Below, piece after piece: positions 35,826 through 47,623 of a stretch of DNA of 64,000 nt (position 1 is its first letter; each line of letters begins with the position of its first letter). The position numbers and the translations under genes are program-made. Under the pieces are notes generated by a model. The model saw only the letters and a program-made list of their open reading frames with translations, searched no databases and was not told the origin of the DNA. This DNA is from Paulinella micropora. Its lineage: Eukaryota > Cercozoa > Imbricatea > Euglyphida > Paulinellidae. The stretch spans positions 287,464 to 351,463 of the forward strand of contig WBZZ01002750.1 in the NCBI GenBank assembly GCA_019918135.1, read 5' to 3'.

Positions 35826-36283
35826 TACTTTTTCAAAATTTCGTGCACAGTTTCCTTCAAAATAATCAAGTGGCAGATCGTGAAATCGTGTGTATTAAAA
35901 TCATCCTTGCTTAAAAAGATCGGGAAAATAAATCTCACGATCTAATAATGTTATTATCTCTTTCCTCACATGCCAGCATGTGTATGTATGTATATATGTG
36001 AACCGACAGTTACAATGCAAGCTGACACGTGAAGAAAAAATTATATTAGATCGTGAGCTTAGGTTTCCCGATCCTTCCAAGCCATGACTAAGATAATATA
36101 TACATTTCCACGATCTATCAATTGATTAGTTTGAAGAAAACTCTGCACAAAATTTTGAAAAAAGGGCGCATGAACCGACAGTTGCAAGGCATGCTGGCAG
36201 GCTGGCAAAGAGATTGAGTTGGGTTGTCAGCTTTTTGGAAACTGATGTTCATGGTTTTAAAATACATTTGTATATATTTTCAG
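35826..36283. other. Central spacer between outward-facing genes of the giant transposon
   Basis: No supported gene. It holds an imperfect inverted repeat around AATCTCACGATCTAATAA (35932) and TTATATTAGATCGTGAGC (36041), and a direct repeat GAACCGACAGTT (36000 and 36174). As the divergence point it may contain promoters for both strands. Confidence 0.5.
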
Positions 36284-36647
36284 AAGCTATCAGATGAGTT
36301 GAGAAGACGTAGGGAGGATTTGCAGCAAAAAGGTCGGTCTGTTTCCACAAAATTTCTGGCAAAGGTTTTTCAAAAGTCTATTTGGAAGAAGAAAAAAAAG
36401 AACATTATTCCTGATGAATCTGGGTCTTGGAAGGATCGGGAATGCTGTTTTCGCGAGCCAGCATGGTTTCCTTTCAATAAAAACCTTGCACAAACTTTTG
36501 TGAACGCCATCACAACCCTCGAAAAAATTTTCGGGCTGGCCACCCGACCTCAAAGATTTCGTCTAACAGATACTTTTTTTGAATTAACCGGTCCCCTTCA
36601 ACTTCGACCAAGCTCGTCTTCTTCTTTACTTTCTACCTCTGGGCACT

Positions 36648-37661
36648 ATGTCCACGAGTACTAAGAAGTATACTGCCGAGATCCTGGACTCCGTCCGCGT
36701 CAACAGCCAGGGAAAACTCTTCCTCAACATAAACTCGTCCAAGGATTATGTACCCTTCGACGAGGTGGAGATCCCCGTTCACGTTCGTCGTAAGTACGAA
36801 CTGGGCAACGCTGATCTAGGGGGATTGGTCCCCGGCTGCGTGTACACTTGGAGCAAACAAGGGATCCTAAACAAGATCAAGCCCACACCCTGGGACGACG
36901 GGTTGGGAGAGCAACCAAAGAACAAGAGGCCAAAGCGACCAACCAACTTTCTGAAAACCGAGGAGCCAAGGAACCAGCGAGAAAGAAGAAAAAAGGGGGA
37001 GAGGGAGAGGACGAGGAGAGGGTGAAAGAGAAGGAAGGAGAGGGTAAGAAAGAGAAGGAAGGAGAGGGTAAGAAAGAGAAGGAGAAAGGGAAAGAGAAAG
37101 AGAAAGAGAAGAATAGGGAGGAGAAAGAGGAGAAGGAGAAAGAGAAGGCGAAGGCAAAGAAGCAGAAGGAGAAGGAGGAGAATGGGAAGGGGAAGGAGGA
37201 GGAGAAGAATAAGAAGGGGAAGGAGAAGGAGAAAGAGAAGGAGAAAGAGAAAGGGAAAGAGAAAGAGAAGAATAGGAAGGAGAAGGAGAAAGAGAAGGAG
37301 AAGGAGGAGAAAGAGAAGAAGGAGAAAGAGAAGGAGAAAGAGAAGGAGAAGGAGAAGGTGAAAGAGAAGGAGAAAGAGAAGGAGAAGGAGAAAGAGAAGG
37401 AGAAGGAGAAAAAGAAGGAGAAAGAGAAGCAGAAAGAGAAGGAGAAAGAGAAGGAGAAAGAAGAGAAGGAGAAGGAGAAAGAGAAGGAGAAAGAGAAGAA
37501 GGAGGAGGAGGGCGAAGAGGAGAAGGAGAAGGAGAAGGAGAAGGACCTTGAAGTTCCACCACCTGTGGGGGACGGCAAGGTTCGCATTTGGGCTGCGAGG
37601 GGATTCTTTGAATTCATTTCCGGAGCGGAATATGAAGACTGGTTCGCAACCCTTTTCTTCT

Positions 37662-37696
<35 letters not shown>

Positions 37697-37722
37697 TGTT
37701 TCACCACATCATCACACCATCG

Positions 37723-37755
<33 letters not shown>

Positions 37756-37798
37756 TTCTTCTTCTTTTTCTTCTTCTTCTTCTTCTTCTTCTTCTTCT

Positions 37799-37832
<34 letters not shown>

Positions 37833-40535
37833 TTCATCCTCCTCTGCTTCTTGCTTGTTTTCTTGCTTGCTTTCTTGCTGGATTTCTTCTTCTTCTTCTT
37901 TTCATCCTCCTCTGTTTCTTTCTTTCTTTCTTTCTTGCTTGCTTTCTTGCTTGATTTCTTCTTCTTCTTCTTCTTCTTCTTCTTAAGCTTCTTCTTCTTC
38001 TTCCTTCTTCTTCTTCTTCTTCTTCTTTTCATCCTCCTCTGCTTCTTTCTTTCTTTCTTGCTTGCGTTTTTGCTTGATTTCTTCTTCTTCTTACGCTTCT
38101 TCTTCTTCTTCTTACGCTTCTTCTTCTTCTTCTTTCTTCTTCTTCTTCTTCTTCTTCTTCTTCTTCTTTTCATCCTCCTCTGCTTCTTTCTTTCTTGCTT
38201 GCGTTCTTGCTTGATGTCTTTTTCTTCTTTTTCTTCTTCTTCTTCTTCTTCTTCTTCTTTTCATCCTCCTCTGTTTCTTTCTTTCTTTATTGCTTGCTTT
38301 CTTGCTGGATTTCTTCTTCTTTTTCTTCTTCTTCTTTCTTCTTCTTTCTTCTTCTTTCTTCTTCTTTCTTCTTTCTTCTTCTTCTTCTTCTTCTTCTTTT
38401 CATCCTCTTCTGCTTCTTGCTTGCTTTCTTGCTTGCTTTCTTGCTTGCTTTCTTGCTTGATTTCTTCTTCTTCTTCTTCTTTTCATCCTCCTCTGCTTCT
38501 TTCTTTCTTTGTTGCTTGCTTTCTTGCTTGTTTTCTTCCTTCCCTCCTTTCTTTCTTTCTTTCTTTCTTTCTTCTTCTTCTTCTTCTTCTTCTTCTTCTT
38601 CTTCTTCTTTTTCTTCTTCTTCTTTTCATCCTCCTCTGCTTCTTTCTCTCTTTCTTGCTTGCTTTCTTGCTTGTTTTTTTCCTTCCTTTCTTCCTTTCTT
38701 TCTTCCTTTCGTCTTCTTCTTCTTCTTCTTCTCCTTCTTCTTCTTCTTCTTCTTCTTCTTCTGCTTCTGCTCCTTCTCATTCGTCTCGCCCTCTTGAGAC
38801 TTTTCTTATGCTTCCCCTCCTTCTACTTCTCCTTCCCTTTCTAGCTTGCTCTGGAAGCTGACCATAGATGACAACAAGTGCCGTGAGGGGGCGCTTGTAC
38901 TAAACGTGAGGCTGATGAAGTACAACGGTTTTGAGCTCAATGATACCACTTAAGTGGAGACGAGTGAGGGCGAAGTTTCTCCCTGTGCTCCTGGGTGCCT
39001 TGCCCCCCCCCCCCCCCCGCGCTTCGCGTTTAGTAATATTGTGTTTGCATAACTAATCATAGGCTCTTTATCCTCTTTCCAGCTGGCTGGTGCAGGAAGA
39101 CGCCAGTTCAAATCAATCGTGGTAAAATAATATCGTGTCCTTTCTTGTGATGCACATGCTTTCTTTGTTTTGGTGTGTGTTTTTGCAGGATCCAAGCGTT
39201 TTATTTTCGCTGCTCGAGAGGTCGACACGACCGGCGATGGCGTCGCTGACACGATTCAGTGGCAGCTTCTGGGACCGTATATGTTCAACCTGAAGAACTC
39301 TTGCCTTTTAGATAAGTTCCCCTTGGATTTCGAAAAGCAAGTGAAGCCCATGTGGGTGTGCTTCATAACCCAACTAATCCCCCGATGCTTCGCCAATGGT
39401 GACAGAAGTACCTTTCGCTTATTCAGGAAGCAAACCGGGTCAGCCGCTGCTGTGCTAGCCTTTTGTATTTATGACTAATACTTATTTCTGCCTTTGACTT
39501 CTACCCCCCCCCCCCCCCCCGCTCCCCGCCCTTCTTTCTATTTTCCTAGCGCAAGCGATAAGCAAAAGGCAACTCGGCAGAGCCTCGGTCGTCTGGCAGG
39601 CCGAAAAAGCTCAAAAGTTAATTTATTTTCTTTTATTTCGTAATTGAATTTAGGGAATGTTTTGTGCAGGATCCTTGGAAGAAAGCGAAGAAGAAGAAGA
39701 TGTCACCGCCGATACTAAACCCAAGCTTAAGACGAAGGGAAAGAAAGGTAGCTCTGCTTCTTCTTCTTCTTTTTACTCTTCTTCTCCTTCTACTCCTCAT
39801 TTTTATAATCATTTTTTCTTTTCTCAACTTGTTGTTTATTTGATCCTAAGCTTCTTAACTTTCTTGTACTCATACTTCATCTTTTTCTGTTTTCTTTCCT
39901 CTTTTTTTCTTCTTCTTCCCACTCCTTCTCCTTTTCTTCTTCTAGGTTCTCAATCCAAGCAGGAGAGGCCAGAGAAGCGGAAGTCTCCGAAGGAAACCCC
40001 GAAGGGAGCCGAGGTAACAACATGTCTTGCCTCTTGCCTCAATATTACTTGATTGTTAGTATCCAGGAGAGTGGTCTTTCCATAAAGGAAGTGCAAGGCA
40101 TTGTAGATCAGGCCCTCCAGAAGCAAACCAGTGCAATCAAACAGATGCTTGAAAGAGAGCTAAGAAGGAAAGAGATGAGAGGGATGCGATGGAGAAGAAA
40201 CTTAAGGGAGAAAAGGCTCTGATGACGAAGGTATTAGTCATAAGAGGCAACGGAAGCAATACAACAAAAACAACAACAACAACAACAACAACCATGCTGG
40301 TAGTAATGGCAACAACAACAACCATGCTAATAATTGTAGCCACAACAACAACAACGAAAACAACAGCAACGGTAATAGGCCTAGGGGCGGCCAGCTCCTC
40401 GAGGATCTAATCACGCGCCTGGCAGCGAACGCTGCAAATACCACCCCTCCGCGTGGTTCAGCCCCCACCGCCAGTCCAAATGTCTCACAAAATTTTTTTG
40501 AGTTTGTTTTAGCATCCATGGCGCTGAGACGCTGA
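36648..40535 (+). CDS. Multi-exon gene for a Lys-Glu repeat protein with Asn-rich tail
   Basis: An ATG at 36648 opens a conserved-looking ~85-residue region (VRVNSQGKLFLNIN...VYTWSKQGIL). After a one-base frame change near a G run at ~36900 the frame enters a 170-residue (KE/KEKE)n repeat (37020-37545), then DLEVPPPVGDGKVRIWAARGFF. Later coding pieces are 38835-38953 (after a CTTTCTAG acceptor), 39190-39478, ~39670-39750, ~39945-40015 and 40062-40535, the last with Asn-rich runs and a stop at 40533-40535. Exon limits are approximate. An upstream open frame from 36284 may be a 5' exon. No known domain; it fills the right arm of the giant element, so it is probably an element protein. Confidence 0.45.
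37662..38785. repeat. Long polypyrimidine (CTT/TTTC)n tract
   Basis: About 1.1 kb of nearly pure C/T on the plus strand, with repeated TTTCATCCTCCTCTGCTTC units and TTGCTTGC spacers, so it is a higher-order tandem array rather than a plain microsatellite. Together with the GAA-rich KE repeat before it, the region switches from purine to pyrimidine near 37560-37660 and would form a large imperfect inverted repeat or triplex. Confidence 0.9.
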
Positions 40536-40920
40536 GCATCTCTAGGAGTCTCTTTTCCCGCACGCAGCCAGGTGATTTCCATCGCTCCTTCTTTCTTGCC
40601 CTGCCATTCATTTGCGTGTGTCTTCCATGTAGACTTGGCGCGTTTCGGTGAGGTGGCCGTAGAAATTTACTGAAGTCAGATAAATTTCTAGTTTATGATA
40701 GTAGCTGTATCGCCAGTATTGCATTCAGCCTGTATTGCACGTTAAATAGAATCGTTGCATGTTACTTATGTTTGCGTAACAGCTTTGCATCCCCTCCCCC
40801 CCCTCTCCCCGTTCGAAGAGGTAGGGTGCAAATGTTGTTCCCTGCCCTTTCGAACTCCCTCCCGCCCATGCTAACTACTACTTACTATTACTATTTAATT
40901 TACTTACTAGTACTACCACT

Positions 40921-40965
<45 letters not shown>
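40536..40965. other. Spacer before the right TIR, with (CTA)n
   Basis: No gene. (TAC)n runs at about 40920-40965 abut the inner end of the TIR. A C-rich stretch near 40790-40860 resembles the poly-G subterminal unit at the left end in inverse. Confidence 0.5.
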
Positions 40966-41350
40966 GTCCTCTCACTGCTGCCACACCCAAGTCGAATTTT
41001 CCAAGGCAAAACATATTATAATAACGCAAGACACTACAAAATAATCAAAACTAACTTTCCTGACATGCTGAGCATGTTGCCCGCTTATTTCCTTATTAAA
41101 ATCGTCGTAGCCGACGTAGCAAATAGTTGGAAAATTCAGCTACTGCATACTGTCAGGCCGGCTCCTGCCAATCTCCAAAGGTGAAGTCCAAGTGCTTTCC
41201 TATTAATAAAATATGTTTTAATATCATTTTAATATATTTTACAATGGAGGAAACGTTTTCCCATCATTTCTGAAGTGTTTAAAAAATTCAGTATTTGTCA
41301 TTGAAAATTTCGGAAAAAGCAACCCCCCCTAGTTGGCCGAATGGTTTGTT
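40966..41350 (-). repeat. Right TIR of the giant transposon
   Basis: Inverted copy of 8969-9354 with about 5% substitutions and small indels by eye. TTAT follows at 41351-41354. Confidence 0.85.
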
Positions 41351-41354
41351 TTAT

Positions 41355-41759
41355 GTTTGCAACTATAGGTGCCTGCCGCAGCGATCTGAGGATGCATTCG
41401 TTGATAGAAACGTTGGAGTAGGACAATTAGATCCAAAGCCAGAGAAAGAGACAACGATCTCGAATCCGAATTTTGAGGACCAGTGGATCTTTACTAAGGA
41501 TGACTACGGTGGAAAAGTAGTTGAGATTCCCTCATATTACTCCCAAGAGGAGATGGTTACCGCTAAAAGACTGAATAATTCACAAACAAGGGACAACGCT
41601 CATTCGAACCAGATAAAGGCTTGTGAAGCCGAAAGGGCCTCGAGGAAGGCAAAAGAGTGTAGTCATCGGAACTCACATAGCCCTGGTTCAGAGGAAGCTA
41701 GTCCCGATAAGAGTATTTACAGAAAACAGGAAGCGGAACCGGATCTTGGACATTTACCT

Positions 41760-41813
<54 letters not shown>

Positions 41814-42502
41814 TCCAAGAGACTTGTTAAAGTTGAAGATAGAATCAGTAAATGCTGTGGCAAAGCCGTTGTTCGAATCTCATTCGGATCTACTCTTTAC
41901 TAAGTTGTATATAGAGGGACCGGATGAAGAGTGTAAAGTGGGAAATGACACTATGGCTTCCATCAATGTGGTAGGCCAGGAGTTCATTCAGCGATACCAG
42001 AACAAAAGCTGGTGGGGGAACCAGTGGGACTTCTTCAAAGAGGGAGGACGAGTCAAATGAATCGGTGGAGATGCCCCAGTGACGGGATATCTGTTCCTAA
42101 ATATCTTATTGAAAGATGGAACCTCACACAGGCTCAAGTTTGGATAGTTCCGAATTTCGATGAACCGATCCTGATCTCTTTAAACGGGCTCAAACAAATG
42201 AGAACACGGATCCATACATACGAAAATCACGTATATTATTGGAACGTGAGGTACGAGATCGAACCAGACCGGAACTATTGGAGCTTCCTTACAGGTTGCA
42301 ATGGTAAAGTGGATCACTCATTCTTTACCCAGGCCAAGGTGGAGAATCGGCATCCTTCTATGGATGAGATGGAGGACCGAGTGTTCCGTCTTCATGACAG
42401 ACTTAAGCATGGAGAACTCTGAGGATAATTGGACCCAGATGGAAATCGAAGAAGATGAATCAGATGAGGAACCGGATCGACACATGATTCTGGAGTCAAT
42501 CT
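41355..42502 (+). pseudogene. Gypsy 1 pol, N-terminal and protease region
   Basis: The frame resumes after the giant element in phase with the part ending at 8968. A GA microsatellite (about 41760-41815) interrupts the frame. KVGNDTMASINVVGQEFIQRY in the following frame (41623-42060) parallels KVGNDTMANINIVGRKFF in gypsy 2, the aspartic protease region (Asp-Thr-x-Ala in place of Asp-Thr/Ser-Gly-Ala). Strand-rich coding continues to 42422 and then a stop follows at 42502. Dead by frameshift. Confidence 0.7.
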
Positions 42503-42510
42503 AGAGAAAG

Positions 42511-45197
42511 TTGGATTATCTGGAAACCAAGAAATGTAAGCTCTTGGATGGTTTCAATGGGAAGGCTGTTCATGTGGATGGCGAACATGTCAATATTGAC
42601 AACTACGAAAGCATGGATTCTGACGTAGTATGGAACGTAACCATGAACGCGGTCCAGAAGAAAGAAGAAACGATTCAAGAATTTCTGACAGCTAAGTGGG
42701 GAGTAGAGCCTCATCTGCCTCATGGGATCAAGGAGATCAAGAGGGCGTTAAAGAATCGAGTATCGGTCACTAAGATGACTATTGTTGTACCTGTCGGAAC
42801 AAGGAAGGAAATGTGGTGGAACGATATCGAAGACTACGTGACCGATGATCCGATCCCGGTTCCTTGTAAAGGCAGAAAGCTCATCATTGCATGTCATCTG
42901 GGGACAAAAGGAACAAACATTTGATTGGAGGCAATTGCTTCTCGAAAGAGAGATATCTGATGTGAGGAAGAGTGCATTTAGTCAGATATCAGGGATCTAT
43001 CACAAGACACATGACTTGCAGTTCGCGATGGTCATGGATCAGATTTGTGGTCTCGCAAAAGACGAGAAGGTGCAAAGATAGGAATACAACAGTGACATGA
43101 GCTTTGACAAGTGGGAGCAGCGCAAAAGCTCTGACTACAGGGAGGTATTGAAGTCGATCAGCCCGGAAGATAAGGCTAAAGCGCTCAATGAAGCGAAGGA
43201 GATCTTAGGGGAAAAGAAAAGCTCATGGAAAGGTTCAGCCAAGTTCAAGGCGAAGTTGAAGGATGCTCTTGATGAAGGGATCGAAGCCTTTGGACCATTG
43301 GAGTCTGGATCAGCCAAAGACTTCGAGGTCAATTTTGAGCGGAAACCAGGGATTACATGAAAGGAAAGTCAAGAGGAAGAATTAGCTAGCATGAGGAGAA
43401 GATCGCAAAAGAGATCATTGAGGACCTACACGATCGAGATCTGATAGAGGAGAGACTATCGGAAATCTCATCCCCTGTTACCATGGCTCCGAAACCAGAT
43501 GGAACGCTTAGGCTCTGCATCAACTATTTCCGGATCAACAAAATGATCATGGATATCGACACACCGGTACCGGATATCAAGCAAGCTATCAATAGCTTAT
43601 ACGGAGCAAAGATTTATTCAACGCTTGATCTCAAGAACGGATTTGGCAGATTCCGATATCGGAAAGGAGTCGATGGTTGACGACCTTTTCGATTGGGATG
43701 AAGACGTACATGTGGAAAGTGCTACCCATGGGACTTAAGATCTCGCCGGGCGTATTCCAGAAGGCAATGACCACCATGCTTGGAGACAAGTATGAAGATA
43801 AGGCGGAAAAGTATGGCAAAACAGAAGTGTTCGCTTTTTGTTACATCGATGACGTGATCATATTTTCAAAGTCGGAGGAGGATCATGTGGAGCATGTCAG
43901 AGATATTATAAGGTGAGTCAAAGCCTTTGGACTCAAGTTGAACCCGAAAAAGTGTGAGTTTGCACAGGACTCTAGTATCACTTATTTGGGATACCAGATC
44001 TCAAGGGAAAGGTGCAATTTCGAACAAGAAAAGGAACTCAGTGGCCGAGATGGAGATGCCCAAGACCAAGTCGGAGCTGCATTCATTTGTCTCTTTGGCT
44101 CAGTACTATGGGGAATTCATTCCGAGGTTTGCGGACGAAGTTCAATGTATCCGGGAATTCCTAAAGAATGGAAATGCTGAAGGGTCATGGCCAGCTCCAG
44201 TGATAAGGACTATAAACTGGCTCAAAGAAGAGCTATCAAGGGACCCGAAGGATGGAGGCCGGGTACTGATGTTACCGGATTGGAAGAAACGGTTTGTCCT
44301 AGACACGGATGTATCGGGCTATGCGATTGGAGGAGTCTTAAAGTTACAACAGATGGATGAGGTAATACTATCGGGCGTACTAAGACCCGTGATGTTCATT
44401 AGTAGTAGACAACTGTCAAAGGAGGAAAGACAGTATTGTACAAGACACCGGGAAACGCTAGCTATCGTTTGGGCTTTCAGAAGGCTAACGGGATACCTGT
44501 GGGGAGCTAAGAACACGTTGGTGAGGACGGACCATCACAACTTGCAATGGCTCATGAGTCAGGATCAGGAGGGGCGATTAGCCAGAATGATTGCAACAGG
44601 AACTGGCGGAATACCACTTCACTATCGAGTATCTGAAAGGAAAGGACAATGTCAAGGCGGATGCAATGTCCCGTCAAGGCAAGGACAAGATTGAACAGGA
44701 GGAAATAAAGGAAGACAAGGTCTACTCGATCAGGGTAAGACTGGAGGATCCTGTTCATGATGGCACAGGCTATGCCCGATTCAGATTCACGACACCGGAG
44801 TCTGTTTTCGCGATGTCAGGAATCACTCTATCCTTGGAGGAACTGGAGAATGATCGTGACTTTGACAAAAAGAAACCTAGAGGGTTAGTATGCCACAAGA
44901 GAGACAATTGGAAGGACTCAGTCCATTTTGTATCAGAGGAAGCATACGCCTTTCAAGCGGCCACTGAACCGTTACCGGATATCTGTTGTAAGGACTGTCT
45001 AGACAGTAGAATCTATGAAGTCTACGATGAGATCCTGTGGATATCAGAATTGCTTATGTGGAGGCCTTCAAGAGACCAAGTCGGATTCGGAATATAAGGA
45101 GCTCTTGGAACATATGCTCAACCCGTCAGGAAAAACTCTGACAGAAAAGATCAAGAATCAGATGAAATATCTGACGTGGAAGGATGATCTTATTTGA
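42511..45197 (+). pseudogene. Gypsy 1 pol, reverse transcriptase and RNase H
   Basis: Coding is spread over at least seven frames-with-stops. RT landmarks are PKPDGTLRLCINYFRINK (43491 on), YSTLDLKNGF (43615), TYMWKVLPMGLKISPGVFQKAM (43704) and FCYIDDVIIFSK (43840, the catalytic Tyr-x-Asp-Asp box). The thumb region with HSFVSLAQYYGEFIPRF and RNase H with VLDTDVSGYAIGGVL and TRHRETLAIVWAFRRL follow to 44600. After 44590 a linker with KGKDNVKADAMSRQ ends the RNase H. Frame breaks at 43360, 43679, 43920, 44640 and elsewhere show long decay. Confidence 0.85.
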
Positions 45198-45263
45198 TTT
45201 AAGGGCCCAGGAGGAGCATACGAAAAGCAGGAAGAAAAATGGACAATTTGGGTTCCGAAAGAT

Positions 45264-46458
45264 TTGAGATTGCACATTCTGGTGGCAGCTCATCATTGTC
45301 CGTTGTCAAGCCATCCAGGATTTGAGCGGGTGAAATGGGAGGTTATGCGCAAGTTTTGGTGGCACGGAATGACCAAACAGATCAGGAGGTTTGTAGAAGA
45401 ATGTGTCCATTGTAAAAGGGCGAAAACGGTATATCAATCGAACAAGGGACACCTGATGGAGTTCGACCTGTTGGCGGACATCTTTGATGTTATTCATATC
45501 GACCATGTGGGACCCTTCCCAGAATCAGTGGATTGATTCAAGTATGTTTTGACTGTTATAGACAGGGCTTCTAACTACGTCATTACTGTTCCAGTCAAGG
45601 ATGAGACCAAAGATTCTACGATCAAGGCACTCATTGACCATGTATTTTCCAGGATAGGAGTACCCAGGAAAATTACATCGGATCGCCACAAAACATTCAT
45701 CAACTGGCTCTCTGAGGAGGTCTGCAAGTACTATGGATTCAAGTGGAAGTACGTGACTGCTCACAATCCTAGGGCTAATGGAAAGATTGAAAGAGTGCAT
45801 AGAACACTGAAGGCCGCGGTCAAGACGTATTGCATGCAGAAGCAGACAGTTTGGCCGGAAGTCATACGATCTTTCACGTTTTCAATGAACAACTTGCCAT
45901 CGTCATCGTTGGGAGGCCCGGAGAAGCTTAGCCCGAATCAGTTAGTTCATGGGAGGGGTGTTAAACACACCAATGGCGAACTTGAGACCGGAGGATAAAT
46001 GGGAGCCACATGAGCTCATGGGAGTTCGGTTGAGAGCTATTGCCGAGGCCAAGGAGTACATGACAAGAGCAAGAGAACAGGGTAGTAAGAAGCAAGACGA
46101 GCAACAGGAGAATAAGTTCAAGCATGCGGAGTTCCAGATTGGGGACACAGTCTTACCGTATGTACCTCACATCCCGGTGGGAATCAGGGACAAGGTTTAT
46201 TGTAAATGGCAAGGACCATATCAGATCAAGCAACGCACGGGAGCCTATGACTGTAAGATAGTACCTCTTGGAAAAGGGAGGGAACAGATCGTTCATGTCA
46301 GAAGGTTGGTGAAATTTGCATCTTATCTGTTGGATTTTGCGTCAGAAGCAGACGCTCTTGGCAGGTTACAGGATGGATTCAATAACCCACCTAAGGTGGA
46401 TGAGAAAGAGGCAGAAGAGAAAACCAATGTTAAAATTGGAGACGAGGAGATTGCGTAA
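45264..46458 (+). pseudogene. Gypsy 1 pol, integrase
   Basis: The zinc-binding H-x-H ... C-x2-C element is seen as AHHCPLSSHPGF ... CVHCKRAK. After a TGA at 45534-45536 the core continues: IDHVGPF before it, VIDRASNYV, the ITSDRHKTF second-Asp region, and the third-acid region as GKIERVHRTLK. The C-terminal SH3/chromo-like part has IGDTVLPYVPHIP and KWQGPYQIKQRTG. Several catalytic residues remain, so decay is recent relative to the RT part. Confidence 0.85.
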
Positions 46459-46710
46459 GACCATAAAAGGGAACAAGGCAGACAAGCTGTTCAAAGAGCA
46501 GGACTTTTCAATACAGAAGATTCGGAGATCAAATCTGGATCAATCCCGATGGATACAGAAGAGAAGCCAGGCTCGAAGTCAATGGAAGCAGAGGAAGTCA
46601 AAGGAGATCTATTAGATCATAAATATTGAAAACGGGAACCAATTGGAAAGTTATGGTTCTATGGTCAAGACACTGGAGGGATCAAGTGGAGACAAGGATC
46701 CTTTTACCTT

Positions 46711-47262
46711 ATGAAACCTAATCAGAAATCCGTCGGAGATGATACGTTGAAAGACCTGTATCTGTTAAAGGTTGTTGGAAAGTTACCATCAAAAGAGGAA
46801 AGAAGGTTGGGAATTACACCCATCATGCAATTCTGGAGGAGTGAGGAGGCTGTGGAAAAGCCGAAGGAAAGAACCTACCTACCGGTTTATGTGGATTCGA
46901 AGGGAAAAGAAATCTGGGACGGGACGATCAAAGAGGACGATGAGGATTTCACGCCATGGACTATTCAAGAGAGCCCAAGGTTGGTACTCAATGCTCCGTT
47001 CGGTCTGACCCCGGATATGCAGATTCCAGAATGGATATGGCATATTCTGTTGGATTTCGATTTTCCTTTTAAATATGTTGGAGCCCCACCTTATGACAAG
47101 GTTACCAGAGGAAAGAAATGTAGGAAACTGAAGCCTGAAAAAGAGGCTGATACCGGAAGGAAACCAGGAAGACCCAAGAAGGTTAATGTTGGAAAGCATC
47201 CGAGGGATAAGACTGAAAAGTCAAGTTCCAGAAGAACCCGAAAACGCGGTCGTGTTATTTAG
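46711..47262 (+). pseudogene. Gypsy 1 pol C-terminal extension
   Basis: A 183-codon ORF similar over its length to the C-terminal ~190 residues of the gypsy 2 polyprotein (shared SVGDDTLKDLYLLKVVG / HVADDTLSDLYLMRVV, PIMQFWRS / PILQFWRS, TYLPVY / HYLPVY). It ends in a basic Lys/Arg/Pro tail. Function unknown; conserved in both elements, so probably part of this family's polyprotein. Confidence 0.75.
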
Positions 47263-47623
47263 CTATGCATTTTTCTAAGTAGGAATGCCTAAGAAAAATA
47301 GCATAAGCTTTTTTGAGGGAGCAATTCTTTTTCGGAAATGGTAATTTTATTTCTGTTCTTTGTCACATTGATGATATGCAGGATTAGGTATCCTTTTGCG
47401 GGGACAAGTCGTCTCAAGTATACAGTTTCAGTGGATGCTAATTTTATTTGCCCGATAGAGGGAACTCGATTATACTTTGCTCATGCATTTATTATCGGGG
47501 AGGTTGTGGATTTGGTTTTAGACGGATGTTTTGGCATAAGTGAAACAAGTAGTCGTGATGGGTTCGTTTTATTTTTTTCTAATCCTCTTTTCTCACAAGT
47601 CGGATTGTTCGGAGAGGGGGGAT
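47263..47623 (+). other. Gypsy 1 3' untranslated region with polypurine tract
   Basis: A 124-codon ORF (47338-47712) overlaps the LTR start and is probably not a gene. The polypurine tract GGAGAGGGGGGA (47611-47622) is followed by TT and the LTR. Confidence 0.6.

Larger units (their letters stand above)
8969..41350. mobile_element. Giant TIR transposon of unrecognised superfamily (32.4 kb with Polinton, about 11.6 kb without)
   Basis: About 385 bp at 8969-9354 is repeated in inverted form at 40966-41350 with roughly 5% difference by eye. TTAT occurs immediately outside both ends (8965-8968 and 41351-41354). Removing the insert and one TTAT puts the gypsy frame before 8968 in phase with the frame after 41354. 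Inside, all genes point toward the nearest end: a DUF7869-like gene and a SET-like gene leftward, and a Lys-Glu repeat gene rightward. A 20.8-kb Polinton splits the first gene. I cannot place it in a known superfamily; the 4-bp duplication alone would suit Sola- or Ginger-like elements, but their hallmark proteins are not seen. Confidence 0.75.

Noticed and set aside
36867-37562. Ser/Pro- and Ser/Phe-rich minus-strand ORFs
   Set aside because: Antisense shadows of the Lys-Glu repeat.
37548-38861. 437-codon Phe/Ser/Leu ORF and antisense Arg/Lys ORFs
   Set aside because: Products of the CTT array, with no composition or domain of a real protein.
41760-41820. Arg/Glu repeat in the gypsy 1 protease region
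   Set aside because: It is a GA microsatellite that has expanded in dead coding sequence.
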